Shown in pieces: positions 39,320 through 48,311 of a DNA stretch of 64,000 nucleotides. How positions within the stretch are numbered: the first letter of the stretch is position 1; each line of letters begins with the position of its first letter. The stretch lies in the NCBI GenBank assembly GCA_965228015.1, contig OZ245787.1, positions 310,001-374,000 on the forward strand. The letters run 5' to 3'. This DNA is from SKKY01 sp965228015. GTDB taxonomy: Bacteria > Bacillota > Peptococcia > Peptococcales > SKKY01. The translations under genes were made by a program, and so were the position numbers. The notes under the pieces were generated by a model. That model was not told the origin of the DNA. It saw only the letters and a program-made list of their open reading frames with translations, and ran no database searches.

Positions 39320-39828
39320 TTAAAGAAAAACTTACTCCCGATTATCTGGTAGGAAAAATAGAAGATATAAATATTGATTTTTTCCATGAAAGAAAAATTA
39401 AAGGTTTAATTATTGATTTAGACAATACAATTACTTTTTATAATTCAAGGGAAATTGCCTCTGAAGTAAAGGATTGGATAAACAAAGTCATTGATTCTGG
39501 TATAAAAGTAGTTATTCTTTCTAATAACTATGCCCCTAGAATCAAAGAAACCATAAAAGACTATCCAATTGAATATGTTGAAAGAGCAAAGAAGCCTTTT
39601 AAAAGAGGTTTTATCAGAGCAATAAAAAAACTGAATGTCCCTGAAAAAAATGTTATGATAATAGGTGACCAGATATTTACTGATACTTTGGGAGCAAAAA
39701 GAACTGGTATTGAAATTATATTAGTTAATCCCCTTCCCGGAAGAGAATACTGGTTTACATATGTTTCAAGATTTTTCGAAAGAAGATTTAAAGCAAAGCT
39801 TATTAAAGACGTACCTTGGCTGAGGTGA
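39316..39828 (+). CDS. YqeG-family HAD phosphatase
   Basis: This HAD hydrolase of 170 residues has motif I DLDNTIT, motif II VVILSNN, Lys in AKKPFKRGF, and motif III GDQIFTDTLGAKRTG. The family (TIGR01668) acts on phosphate esters, possibly phosphatidylglycerophosphate. In many Bacillota yqeG lies close to aro or nad genes; here aroK follows. The ATG overlaps the stop of the preceding gene. Confidence 0.93.
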   Translation: MIKEKLTPDYLVGKIEDINIDFFHERKIKGLIIDLDNTITFYNSREIASEVKDWINKVIDSGIKVVILSNNYAPRIKETIKDYPIEYVERAKKPFKRGFIRAIKKLNVPEKNVMIIGDQIFTDTLGAKRTGIEIILVNPLPGREYWFTYVSRFFERRFKAKLIKDVPWLR

Positions 39829-39830
39829 GC

Positions 39831-40379
39831 ATGGATAAAAAAGATAACATTATTTTTATTGGTATTATGGGATCGGGTAAAACTACTATAGGAAAAAGAA
39901 TTGCAAAGAGTTTAGATTATAATTTTATTGATACTGACCAGGAAATTGAAAGAATTACTGGAAAAAAAGTCTCTGATATTTTTAAAAAAGAAGGGGAACT
40001 CAGATTCCGTTCTGAAGAAACTCTTGCTCTAAAAAGAATAGAACAAATTCCCCCTGCAGTAATTGCAACTGGAGGGGGAATTGTTTTAAAAAAAGAGAAT
40101 AGAGATATAATTAAAAATATGGGGATTGTAATTTATCTTGATGCAGATGTTGAAATTATAACTCAAAGAGTCAGAAGAAATAAAAACCGGCCTCTTTTAA
40201 GAAACGGAGACATAAGAGAAAAGGTAAAGAAGCTTTCTGAAGAAAGAAAAGATTTGTATTTAGAACTGGCAGATATAGTTATTGATACCGGTTCGGAAAA
40301 ATTTGAAAACTTGCTGGTGAAAATTGAAAAGGAAATAAAACTATTTCAAGCCGGTAAGAAAAAAGGAGGAATATCTTGA
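39831..40379 (+). CDS. aroK: shikimate kinase
   Basis: AroK phosphorylates shikimate in aromatic amino-acid synthesis. The 182 residues have the P-loop GIMGSGKTTIG, DTDQEIE, FRSEE for substrate binding, ATGGGIV, and the lid Arg pair RNKNRPLL. ATG 39831 follows AGGTGAG. No other shikimate gene is adjacent. Its stop overlaps the TTG of the broken lipoprotein gene. Confidence 0.95.
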   Translation: MDKKDNIIFIGIMGSGKTTIGKRIAKSLDYNFIDTDQEIERITGKKVSDIFKKEGELRFRSEETLALKRIEQIPPAVIATGGGIVLKKENRDIIKNMGIVIYLDADVEIITQRVRRNKNRPLLRNGDIREKVKKLSEERKDLYLELADIVIDTGSEKFENLLVKIEKEIKLFQAGKKKGGIS

Positions 40380-40972
40380 AAAATATTATTTTTGTTGCCT
40401 TAGTTGTAGTCTTAATTTTATCCGGATGTTCTTCAAAAAAAAGAGAATCCTCAAACTTTAGCAGAAGTTAATCCTCCTGTTCAGGGAGAAGTGGAAGAAA
40501 TTGAAAGTATTTCAGATGTTTCGGAAAGAGATAAGTTTCAAAAATTTATTGAAGATTTTTATTATAATCCTGTTGTAAATGAAGAAACAAATAATTCCTT
40601 TTTTGAAAACAATGAAAATATAACCAAGCTTTCAGCATACTATAAAGCAGAATATGGATCTGAGAACTCCCTTGAAAAAATTGCTGAAACGTTTTTTGGG
40701 AATGAAGCCCGGATTATTGAAATAGAGGGTATAGGAAATCTTTCTGGTTATAACAATACAGCTAGAAGTAAATATCTTCCAGTGGTGGAAGGAATTTATA
40801 AAAACGATAATTTGTTTATTGTAAAAGCGGGAGTCTATTCTTTGGCAGAAGAATCGAATTCAGAAAAAAGATTTTTGGTACAATTACTGCAACTTTTGAA
40901 ATTAATGCAGATTCAGAAGAGTATTATTTAATTGATTATATTTATGAAAAAGTAATTTTGGAAGAAAAATAA
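40376..40972 (+). pseudogene. putative lipoprotein, two frameshifts
   Basis: From TTG 40376 (AGGAGG upstream) the frame gives a signal peptide and lipobox (VVVLILSGCSSKK). A run of eight A near 40435-40442 breaks the frame; seven would continue into AEVNPPVQGEVEEIESISDV. A six-A run near 40864 breaks it again; seven would lead to IFGTITATFEINADSEEYYLIDYIYEKVILEEK and the final TAA. The restored protein of about 198 residues is not a family I recognise. Both lesions are in mononucleotide runs. Confidence 0.7.
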
Positions 40973-40983
40973 ATATATAAATA

Positions 40984-41012
40984 AAAAACTCCTTAATAAT
41001 AAGGAGTTTTTT
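40984..41012. terminator. bidirectional terminator between the lipoprotein gene and tRNA genes
   Basis: AAAAACTCCTT and AAGGAGTTTTTT form a symmetric hairpin, serving the + strand lipoprotein gene and the - strand tRNA pair that converge on it. Confidence 0.85.
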
Positions 41013-41013
41013 A

Positions 41014-41089
41014 TGGAGCCGACGATGGGACTCGAACCCGCAACCTGCTGATTACAAGTCAGCTGCTCTTCCAGTTGAGCTACGTCGGC
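41014..41089 (-). tRNA. tRNA-Thr(TGT)
   Basis: The reverse strand folds as a 76-base tRNA: GCCGACG pairs with CGTCGGC in the acceptor stem, the anticodon stem-loop reads CTGACTTGTAATCAG with anticodon TGT, the T-arm contains GGTTCGAGTCC, and CCA is encoded. It is a potential target of the trmR/U32 wobble modification encoded 3 kb away. Confidence 0.96.
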
Positions 41090-41096
41090 AAAAATT

Positions 41097-41172
41097 TGGC
41101 GGAGCTGACGGGAATCGAACCCGCGATCTTCGGCGTGACAGGCCGACGTGATAACCGCTACACTACAGCTCC
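41097..41172 (-). tRNA. tRNA-Asp(GTC)
   Basis: The reverse strand gives a 76-base tRNA with acceptor GGAGCTG/CAGCTCC, anticodon loop CTGTCAC (GTC), T-arm GGTTCGATTCC and encoded CCA. It is transcribed ahead of tRNA-Thr from a shared promoter. Its anticodon is of the GUN class modified by QueA/Tgt. Confidence 0.97.
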
Positions 41173-41189
41173 AAATCTCAACAAGACAT

Positions 41190-41218
41190 ATTGTATAATC
41201 ATTTGGTTTAATTGTCAA
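41190..41218 (-). promoter_or_regulatory. promoter of the tRNA-Asp/tRNA-Thr unit
   Basis: On the - strand, TTGACA (41213-41218) and TACAAT (41190-41195) are 17 bases apart, and the tRNA-Asp 5' end lies 17 bases further downstream. Confidence 0.8.
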
Positions 41219-41307
41219 ACAATAATTTTAAAAAATTTAAATTAGCAAATATATGATTTCATGATAAGATAGTAGTAAGAAATTTTTATAATCGGAGGAG
41301 ATAAATT

Positions 41308-42858
41308 ATGGAACTAACTTTTCACGGAAGCGCAGGAACAGTAACAGGATCTTGTTATCAACTGAAGTCTGCATCAAAGAATATTTTAATTGATTGTGGT
41401 ATGTATCAAGGGAAAAAAGAATTTGAACAATTAAATTACCAGCCATTCAGGTTTAATCCTGCTGAAATAGATGCAGTAGTAATTACCCACGCACATATAG
41501 ATCATACAGGCTTAATTCCAAAACTAAGTAAAGCAGGCTTTAGAGGGAAAGTTTATTGTACTCCGCCAACAAAAGCTCTTGCTGAAATACTTCTTCCTGA
41601 TTCAGCATATATTCAGGAAATGGAAGTTGAAAGAAAAAACAGAAAAGCATTAAGGTCAAACAAAGAACTTATTGAGCCAATATATACTCTTGATGATGTT
41701 GAAAGAGTATTGCAAAGTTTTATACCAGTGGAATATGGAAAAGAAATTAATATTAATAGTGAATTTAAAGTAATATTTAGAGACGCAGGACATATTTTAG
41801 GTTCAAGTATTGTTGAAATATTTTTTAAAGGCAAAAAAATTGTTTTTAGTGGGGATCTGGGAAGACATAATCAACCATTAATTACAGATCCTGAATATAT
41901 AAAAGATACAGATTACTTAGTAATAGAAAGTACATATGGAAATCGTTTTCATATTCAAACAGAGAGTAAAAAAGACCAGTTTGCAAGAATTGTTAAAAAA
42001 ACAATCCGTAAAGGTGGAAATCTAATTATTCCTTCCTTTGCAGTGGAAAGAACTCAGGAAGTAATTTATATTCTTAAAACTTTGATGGATAACGGAGAAA
42101 TACCAAAACTTGATATATATTTAGATAGTCCTTTAGCAATAAAAGCCACAGAAATATTTTCAAAATATCCCTGTGGTTATGATGAAATTGCTCAGGAGAT
42201 GCTTTCCAAAGAAGACGACAATGACTTATTTAAGTTTGAAAACTTAAAATTTAGTTTAACTGCTGAGGAGAGTCAGAAATTAAATTCAATTCGCAAAAAT
42301 GCTATAATAATATCCGCAAGTGGAATGGCTGATGCAGGAAGAATAAAACATCATCTTAAACATAATTTATGGCGCCCTGAATCAACTGTTCTCTTTGTTG
42401 GTTATCAGGCAGAGGGCACCCTGGGAAGAAGAATTCTTGACGGAAATAAAACTGTAAGAATACACGGTGAGGAAATATCTGTTAAGGCAGAAGTAGAAAT
42501 AATTGAAGGTTTTTCCGGACATGCAGATCAAAAGGATTTGTTAAACTGGATAGAAAACTTTGAAGAGATAAGAGATTGTATATTCCTTGTTCATGGAGAC
42601 GATGATTCCAGAGAAAATATGAAAAATCTTATAGAAGAAAAAAGCAATTATAAAGTTATATTACCAAACTTATTTGAGGTAATGGATCTTACAAACTTTG
42701 AAATCAGGTACCAGGGAGAAAAAATTGAGCCGGACTTTAAACTTAATGAACTTCTTGAAGGATTTAATACCAAGCTTAGCGGATACCTTAAAGATCCAGA
42801 AAAAGTTAAAATTGTTAATGATTATCTGAAAGAACTAAAAGACAAACTAGTGGGGTAA
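41308..42858 (+). CDS. beta-CASP metallo-beta-lactamase-fold RNA nuclease (CPSF-73/YSH1-like)
   Basis: The 516-residue protein has the zinc motif THAHIDHTG, the FSGDLGRHNQPL and ESTYGNR segments, a beta-CASP insert (IIPSFAVERTQEVIYIL), and the final GFSGHADQKDLLNW and VHGDDDSRENM motifs. This arrangement is that of bacterial RNA-processing MBL proteins with an RMMBL domain. Exact substrates are unknown. AGGAG precedes the ATG; the next gene begins 3 bases after the stop. Confidence 0.93.
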   Translation: MELTFHGSAGTVTGSCYQLKSASKNILIDCGMYQGKKEFEQLNYQPFRFNPAEIDAVVITHAHIDHTGLIPKLSKAGFRGKVYCTPPTKALAEILLPDSAYIQEMEVERKNRKALRSNKELIEPIYTLDDVERVLQSFIPVEYGKEININSEFKVIFRDAGHILGSSIVEIFFKGKKIVFSGDLGRHNQPLITDPEYIKDTDYLVIESTYGNRFHIQTESKKDQFARIVKKTIRKGGNLIIPSFAVERTQEVIYILKTLMDNGEIPKLDIYLDSPLAIKATEIFSKYPCGYDEIAQEMLSKEDDNDLFKFENLKFSLTAEESQKLNSIRKNAIIISASGMADAGRIKHHLKHNLWRPESTVLFVGYQAEGTLGRRILDGNKTVRIHGEEISVKAEVEIIEGFSGHADQKDLLNWIENFEEIRDCIFLVHGDDDSRENMKNLIEEKSNYKVILPNLFEVMDLTNFEIRYQGEKIEPDFKLNELLEGFNTKLSGYLKDPEKVKIVNDYLKELKDKLVG

Positions 42859-42861
42859 ATA

Positions 42862-43980
42862 ATGATAAAAAAGATTCTGACACTAATTCTTGTTACAATA
42901 TGTTTTTCCTTTTCTTCATATTCATTAAATGAATTAAGTATAATGAGACACAGTGAAAAAATAACGAATGATAACCGTCCCCAGAATATGATTGCAGAAG
43001 AGGTAAGGGGAATTTATATTACCGGAAATGCTGTTCACTGGAAACCAAGATTCGAAGAACTTCTTCAGTTTGTAAAGGACTCTGATATTAATTCAATGGT
43101 CATTGATTTTAAAGATGATTCTGGTGTAATTTCAATGAAAACAGATAACGAATATATTCTGGAAGTTGATCCAAGATATCATCGTGGATCTGATTATGCA
43201 GGAATAATTAAAATACTAAATGACAATAATATTTATACAATTGCAAGGATAGTGGTTTTTAAAGATCCTCATTTTTCTCGAAAGAAACCTGAATGGTCTA
43301 TTAAAACTGCTGACGGCTCATTGTGGAGAGACAGAAAAGGTATAACCTGGGTATCTCCCCATAATCCTCATATCTGGGAATATTCTATTGAAGCTTCAAA
43401 AGAAGCAGCTAAATTAGGTTTCAGGGAAATTCAGTTTGATTATGTAAGATTCCCAACGGATGGTAATGTTAAAGCTATTAAATATTCAAATGAAAACGGG
43501 GAAGAAATGAAAGATGTTATTCATAACTTTTTAAAATATGCCAATAAAGAACTTGCAGAATATAATGTTTTTCTTGCTGCAGACGTCTTTGGTTTGACAA
43601 CTACAACTCTTGATGATATGGGAATGGGACAGCAATATGAATTAATAGCAGAAGAGGTTGATTATATTTGTCCTATGGTATATCCTTCTCATTATGGCCC
43701 GTATAACTATGGTTTTGCTAATCCAAATGCACATCCTTACGGAGTTGTAAGGCAGGCAATGATTGATGGTATAAAAAAGGGCGAAGGGAAGAGAGCCTAT
43801 ATAAGACCATGGTTGCAAGACTTTAATATGGGTACTCCCGGGTATGGTGTTCATGAAGTAAGAGAACAAATAAGAGCAGTCTATGAATCTGATCACAATG
43901 AATGGATTATGTGGAATGCAGCTAACAGATATAACGAGAGTGCTTATTATAATATAGAAGCGCTAAAAAATAATAATTAA
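42862..43980 (+). CDS. putative exported glycoside hydrolase (DUF4015)
   Basis: The 372 residues begin with a signal peptide (IKKILTLILVTICFSFSSYS) followed by the DUF4015 barrel: EVRGIYITGNAV, MVIDFKDDSG, GFREIQFDYVRFPTDG, and a late YIRPWLQDFN motif. The family is distantly related to alpha-amylase-like barrels and is annotated as putative glycoside hydrolase; no substrate is established. It stands between the beta-CASP nuclease and trkA with minimal spacing. Confidence 0.85.
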   Translation: MIKKILTLILVTICFSFSSYSLNELSIMRHSEKITNDNRPQNMIAEEVRGIYITGNAVHWKPRFEELLQFVKDSDINSMVIDFKDDSGVISMKTDNEYILEVDPRYHRGSDYAGIIKILNDNNIYTIARIVVFKDPHFSRKKPEWSIKTADGSLWRDRKGITWVSPHNPHIWEYSIEASKEAAKLGFREIQFDYVRFPTDGNVKAIKYSNENGEEMKDVIHNFLKYANKELAEYNVFLAADVFGLTTTTLDDMGMGQQYELIAEEVDYICPMVYPSHYGPYNYGFANPNAHPYGVVRQAMIDGIKKGEGKRAYIRPWLQDFNMGTPGYGVHEVREQIRAVYESDHNEWIMWNAANRYNESAYYNIEALKNNN

Positions 43981-44000
43981 TAAAAATGGGGATACTGGTC

Positions 44001-45344
44001 TTGAAAGTAATAGTAATTGGAGCAGGTAAAGTTGGCTTTAGCCTTGCTCAAATACTGTCATCAGAAAAACATGATGTTACAGTTGTGGAAATAGATGAAG
44101 AAAGGTCTGAAGTATTAAGGGAAAAACTCGACGTAAAAGTAATTACCGGAAACGGAGCGAGTTTTCCTGTACTTGAAGATGCGGATGTAAGAGGAGCCGA
44201 TTTATTTCTTGCTGTAACCCAAAATGATGAGTTTAATATTTTAGCTTCAGTAATTGCCAAAAGTATGGATGTTAAAAAAACTGTAGCAAGAGTCAGGAAC
44301 CCGGATTATGATTTCAATATAAGTAAAAAAATAACCAGAGAAAGATTTTTAGGAATAGATTTAATTATTAACCCAGAAAAGGTTGCAGCAAAAGAAATCT
44401 CTAAATTAATATCTGTACCTGAATTAGTTAATGTGGAATATTTTGCTCAGGGGAAAATTCAGACTATCGAATTCAAGCCAAATGATGGTTTCCAATATTA
44501 TGATGTTCTATTAAAAGATTTACCTATTCCTGAAAGATGCGTATTAATTGCTCTTTTAAGAGACGAAGAAATAATAATTCCCTCAGGTAATGACTATATT
44601 CGCAAAAATGATCTGGTTTTTGCTCTTTCAAGAACAAAAGATATCCAAGATCTGACAACGTTCTTTAATTTAAAAAAGAAAAAAATAAATAATGCAACTC
44701 TTCTTGGTGGAGAAAGAGTTTCTTTCTATCTTGCAAGAATTCTTGAAAAGAAAAAAATTAATGTAAAAATAATTGAAAGAGATCCTGTTAAATGTGAAGA
44801 ATTAGCAAGAAATTTAGATAATGTTTTAATTATAAATGGTGATGTAAGTGATATAAATCTTCTTAAAGAAGAAGGAGTAGACAAATCGGATTTTATAGTT
44901 TCTTTGACAAATGATGATAAGTTAAACCTCCTTATCACTCTGTTTTTAAAGCATTTAGGAGTAGAGAAATCAATTACTCAAATCAGAAGGTCAGATTATT
45001 TACCATTAATTGAAAAAATTGGGATAGAAAATATTATCAGCCCAAGAAGTCTTACTTCAACTGCTATTCTTAATTTTATTAAGTCCGACAGTATTATTTC
45101 TTTATCTCTGTTAGCAGGAGATAAAGCTCAAATGCTTGAAGTTACTTTGAATAATAAAAAATGTGCTATATTAAACAAACCCCTAAAAGATATCAAATTT
45201 CCATGTGGTGTAATAGTTGGTGCAATTACCAGAGATGATGATATATTAGTTCCCCGGGGAAATGATGTATTAAAATACGGTGATAATGTTGTTTTATTCA
45301 TGCTTCCCGATTGTTTTGAAAAAATTCAAAAGATGCTTGGGTAG
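44001..45344 (+). CDS. trkA: Trk potassium uptake regulatory subunit TrkA
   Basis: The cytoplasmic gating ring protein for TrkH has 447 residues with two repeats, each an RCK-N Rossmann domain (VIVIGAGKVGFSLAQIL at the N-terminus; ATLLGGERVSFYLARIL at about residue 230) and an RCK-C domain. TTG 44001 is preferred to the upstream ATG because the conserved MKVIVIGAGKVG begins there, and GGGGAT lies 7 bases before. It directly precedes two trkH genes, giving a one-A, two-H set. Confidence 0.93.
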   Translation: MKVIVIGAGKVGFSLAQILSSEKHDVTVVEIDEERSEVLREKLDVKVITGNGASFPVLEDADVRGADLFLAVTQNDEFNILASVIAKSMDVKKTVARVRNPDYDFNISKKITRERFLGIDLIINPEKVAAKEISKLISVPELVNVEYFAQGKIQTIEFKPNDGFQYYDVLLKDLPIPERCVLIALLRDEEIIIPSGNDYIRKNDLVFALSRTKDIQDLTTFFNLKKKKINNATLLGGERVSFYLARILEKKKINVKIIERDPVKCEELARNLDNVLIINGDVSDINLLKEEGVDKSDFIVSLTNDDKLNLLITLFLKHLGVEKSITQIRRSDYLPLIEKIGIENIISPRSLTSTAILNFIKSDSIISLSLLAGDKAQMLEVTLNNKKCAILNKPLKDIKFPCGVIVGAITRDDDILVPRGNDVLKYGDNVVLFMLPDCFEKIQKMLG

Positions 45345-45358
45345 ACAGGAGCGTTTAA

Positions 45359-46816
45359 ATGAATAAGAAAGTAGTGTTTCATATTGTGGGGATGAACTTG
45401 ACTATTGTTGGTCTAAGTATGCTTGTCCCCGCAATATGGTCTTTTTATTATGGGACAAAAGATATTTTTGCATTATTAATATCTTTTTTGATCACCTCTG
45501 GTTTTGGCCTTTTTTTGTTTTTCTATTTTAAACCAAGAAGAAAAGAAAATGAAATACATTATAAAGAGGGATTTGCTGTTGTTACCTTTACCTGGTTACT
45601 TGCTTCTTTTTTTGGAACCTTACCTTTTATGCTTTCTGGTGATATATTAAATTTCGCCGATGCAATATTTGAATCCACATCAGGTTTTACAACAACAGGT
45701 TCAACTATTCTTGAAAATATTGAAGAACTTCAGCCAGGTATTATGTTTTGGAGAAGCCTGACACACTGGCTTGGAGGCATGGGAATTCTGGTTCTTTTTA
45801 TTGCCATACTTTCAATTACTGGTTCTGGTGGTCTTCAGGTTTATAAAGCTGAATCAACATCCTTAATTGACAATAAGCTAAGACCAAAATTAAGTGAAAC
45901 TGCTAAAATACTTTGGTTTACCTATGTATTATTAACACTTTTTTTAGTCTTGCTTTTATTGGTTGGGGGTATGTCCTTTTTTGACTCCCTTTGTCATGCT
46001 TTTAGTGCTATAGCTACCGGAGGATTTTCAACAAAAAATTTAAGTATAGGTTATTATGACAGCAGTTATATTCAATGGGTATTAACTCTGTTTATGTTTT
46101 TATCAGGAGTAAATTTTGCATTATATTATCCTGTATATAAAAATAAAAATTTTAAATCCTTTTATAAAAATGCGGAATTTAAACTTTACTCCCTAATAGC
46201 ATTTATTGCAGTAGTATTTACATTTATAATTCTTTATATGACTTATCCGGAAAATGGTTTTTTTGATAATATATTAGATTCCGCATTCCATGTTGTATCA
46301 ATTATTACTTCAACGGGATTTGCTACTACAGATTACAATTTATGGCCGGAAGTTAATAAAATTTTATTATTTATAATTATGTTTATTGGAGGTTCCACCG
46401 GGTCTACCGTTGGATCAATAAAAATTGGAAGATATCTTATTTTATTTAAACAGACCAGCCAGGAAATAAAAAAGATTTTACATCCCAAAGCAGTTACAAA
46501 AATAAAAGTTGGGGATAAGGTTATTGAATATAAAATGATTCTTAATATCCTTCAGTTCTTTTTTATGTTTATGTTTATATTTATTATTAGTGGGATAATT
46601 ATATCATTTCAAAAAATTGATTTTATAACAGCACTTACAGCTGCAGGCGCTTCATTAACCAATGTTGGCCCTGGTTTAGGGATGGTTGGTCCAATGGAAA
46701 CCTATTCCCATTTTAATAATTTTAATAAAATTTATCTTTCCTTTTTAATGTTAATGGGAAGACTTGAGCTATATACAGTACTAGTCTTGTTAAATCCGGT
46801 TTTCTGGAAAAAATAA
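45359..46816 (+). CDS. trkH: Trk potassium channel subunit TrkH (first of a tandem pair)
   Basis: The 485 residues form a four-repeat potassium channel. The four pore loops are seen as ESTSGFTTTGST, SAIATGGFSTKN, ITSTGFATTDYN and ASLTNVGPGLG, each with the selectivity-filter Gly. The protein is alignable with the next gene along its whole length and clearly less than identical to it. AGGAG lies about 8 bases before the ATG. It shares trkA with its twin. Confidence 0.96.
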   Translation: MNKKVVFHIVGMNLTIVGLSMLVPAIWSFYYGTKDIFALLISFLITSGFGLFLFFYFKPRRKENEIHYKEGFAVVTFTWLLASFFGTLPFMLSGDILNFADAIFESTSGFTTTGSTILENIEELQPGIMFWRSLTHWLGGMGILVLFIAILSITGSGGLQVYKAESTSLIDNKLRPKLSETAKILWFTYVLLTLFLVLLLLVGGMSFFDSLCHAFSAIATGGFSTKNLSIGYYDSSYIQWVLTLFMFLSGVNFALYYPVYKNKNFKSFYKNAEFKLYSLIAFIAVVFTFIILYMTYPENGFFDNILDSAFHVVSIITSTGFATTDYNLWPEVNKILLFIIMFIGGSTGSTVGSIKIGRYLILFKQTSQEIKKILHPKAVTKIKVGDKVIEYKMILNILQFFFMFMFIFIISGIIISFQKIDFITALTAAGASLTNVGPGLGMVGPMETYSHFNNFNKIYLSFLMLMGRLELYTVLVLLNPVFWKK

Positions 46817-46839
46817 TTGATTAAAAAGAAGGCATATTA

Positions 46840-48294
46840 ATGAATACCAGAATAGTATTTTACATTGTTGGCATGAATGTCTCAATAATCGGGCTAAGTA
46901 TATTGTTCCCTGCTTTTTGGTCAATATATTATGGCTCTCAGGATTTGCAGGGAATTTTAATTTCTTCTGCAATAACAACTATATTTGGTTTTTTACTTTA
47001 CATGTTATTAAAACCTAAAGAAGATTTGGAAATAAGATATAAAGAAGGGTTTGCAATTGTAACTTTTACCTGGATTCTTGCCAGCGCTTTTGGATCTCTT
47101 CCATTTCTGTTAACGGGAACAATGAATAATTTTGCTGATGCTTTTTTTGAAACTATGTCTGGTTTTACAACAACTGGAGCAAGTGTTTTAACAAACATTG
47201 AAGGTGTTGCTCCTGGGATTTTGTTTTGGCGAAGTCTTACTCACTGGCTTGGAGGAATGGGGATAGTTGTATTATTTGTGGCTATTCTATCGAGTGTAGG
47301 AGTTGGTGGCTTTCAAATATTCAGAGCCGAATCTACAGGATTGTCTCCAGATAAAATAAAGTCTAAAATAAGTGAGAGTGCAAAAGTTTTATGGAATACT
47401 TATTTATTCCTTTCGGTGATACAAACTATATTATTGTATATAGGTGGAATGACTTTTTTTGACTCTCTTTGTCATACTTTTGGAACAATGGCCACAGGTG
47501 GCTTTTCAACAAAAAATCAAAGTGTGGGATTTTACGACAGCTTTTATATTCAGTGGGTAATAATAATTTTTATGTTCCTTGCAGGAGTAAATTTTGCCCT
47601 GTATTATGCAGTCTACCATTCCAGGTCCCTTAAAGTTTTTATTAAAGATTCTGAATTTAAGCTCTATGCAATACTTGTAGCTTTTGCAACTGTCATTACT
47701 ACAATAATGCTTTTTGCCGAGGGATTTGGGGATAAACTTTTTAAAACCTTTACTGATGCAGCCTTTCAGGTTGTATCAGTAATTACAACAACCGGATTTG
47801 CCAGCTTAGATTATAATAGCTGGCCGACAGTTACCATACTAACACTATTTGCCTTAATGTTTATAGGTGGTTGTGCAGGTTCCACAGGGGGGTCTGTTAA
47901 GGTTGGAAGATTTTTGATATTATTAAGATATATGTTTCAGGAATTAAAAAAAGCGATTCACCCAAGAGCAGTTACAGTTATTAAAATTGGTGGTAAAATA
48001 ATTGAAGAAAAACAACTCATAAATGTTATGATATTTTTCTTTATGTTTATTTCAATATTTATTATATCTGCATTAATAATTTCCCTTGATAATGTAGATT
48101 TTGTAACTGCATTGTCTGCTTCTGCAGCAACATTAACGAATGTAGGCCCAGGTTTCAATCTTGTAGGTCCTGCAGAAAATTATAGTTTTTTTAGTAATTT
48201 TAGTAAGCTGTATATGTCCTTTTTAATGCTAATTGGAAGACTTGAACTATATACAGTACTAGTTTTATTAAATCCTATTTTTTGGAAAAAATAG
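46840..48294 (+). CDS. trkH: Trk potassium channel subunit TrkH (second of the pair)
   Basis: The 484-residue paralog has pore loops ETMSGFTTTGAS, GTMATGGFSTKN, ITTTGFASLDYN and ATLTNVGPGFN. It lies 23 bases after the first copy with no terminator between. The last 15 codons of the two genes (ELYTVLVLLNPxFWKK) remain almost the same, pointing to a tandem duplication. A change from VNFALYYPVYK to VNFALYYAVYH and other loop differences suggest that the two may differ in affinity or regulation. Confidence 0.96.
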   Translation: MNTRIVFYIVGMNVSIIGLSILFPAFWSIYYGSQDLQGILISSAITTIFGFLLYMLLKPKEDLEIRYKEGFAIVTFTWILASAFGSLPFLLTGTMNNFADAFFETMSGFTTTGASVLTNIEGVAPGILFWRSLTHWLGGMGIVVLFVAILSSVGVGGFQIFRAESTGLSPDKIKSKISESAKVLWNTYLFLSVIQTILLYIGGMTFFDSLCHTFGTMATGGFSTKNQSVGFYDSFYIQWVIIIFMFLAGVNFALYYAVYHSRSLKVFIKDSEFKLYAILVAFATVITTIMLFAEGFGDKLFKTFTDAAFQVVSVITTTGFASLDYNSWPTVTILTLFALMFIGGCAGSTGGSVKVGRFLILLRYMFQELKKAIHPRAVTVIKIGGKIIEEKQLINVMIFFFMFISIFIISALIISLDNVDFVTALSASAATLTNVGPGFNLVGPAENYSFFSNFSKLYMSFLMLIGRLELYTVLVLLNPIFWKK

Positions 48295-48298
48295 TTCC

Positions 48299-48307
48299 GG
48301 GGGGGGG
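48299..48307 (+). repeat. nine-G mononucleotide tract at the fakA ribosome binding site
   Basis: CC followed by nine G, then AGCG and the fakA ATG, is very unusual in this AT-rich DNA. The G-run forms the ribosome binding site, so length changes would alter spacing or strength. Confidence 0.8.
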
Positions 48308-48311
48308 AGCG

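Noticed and set aside
40928..41218. 96-codon open frame on the - strand
   Set aside because: It runs straight through tRNA-Asp and tRNA-Thr; the tRNAs explain the sequence.
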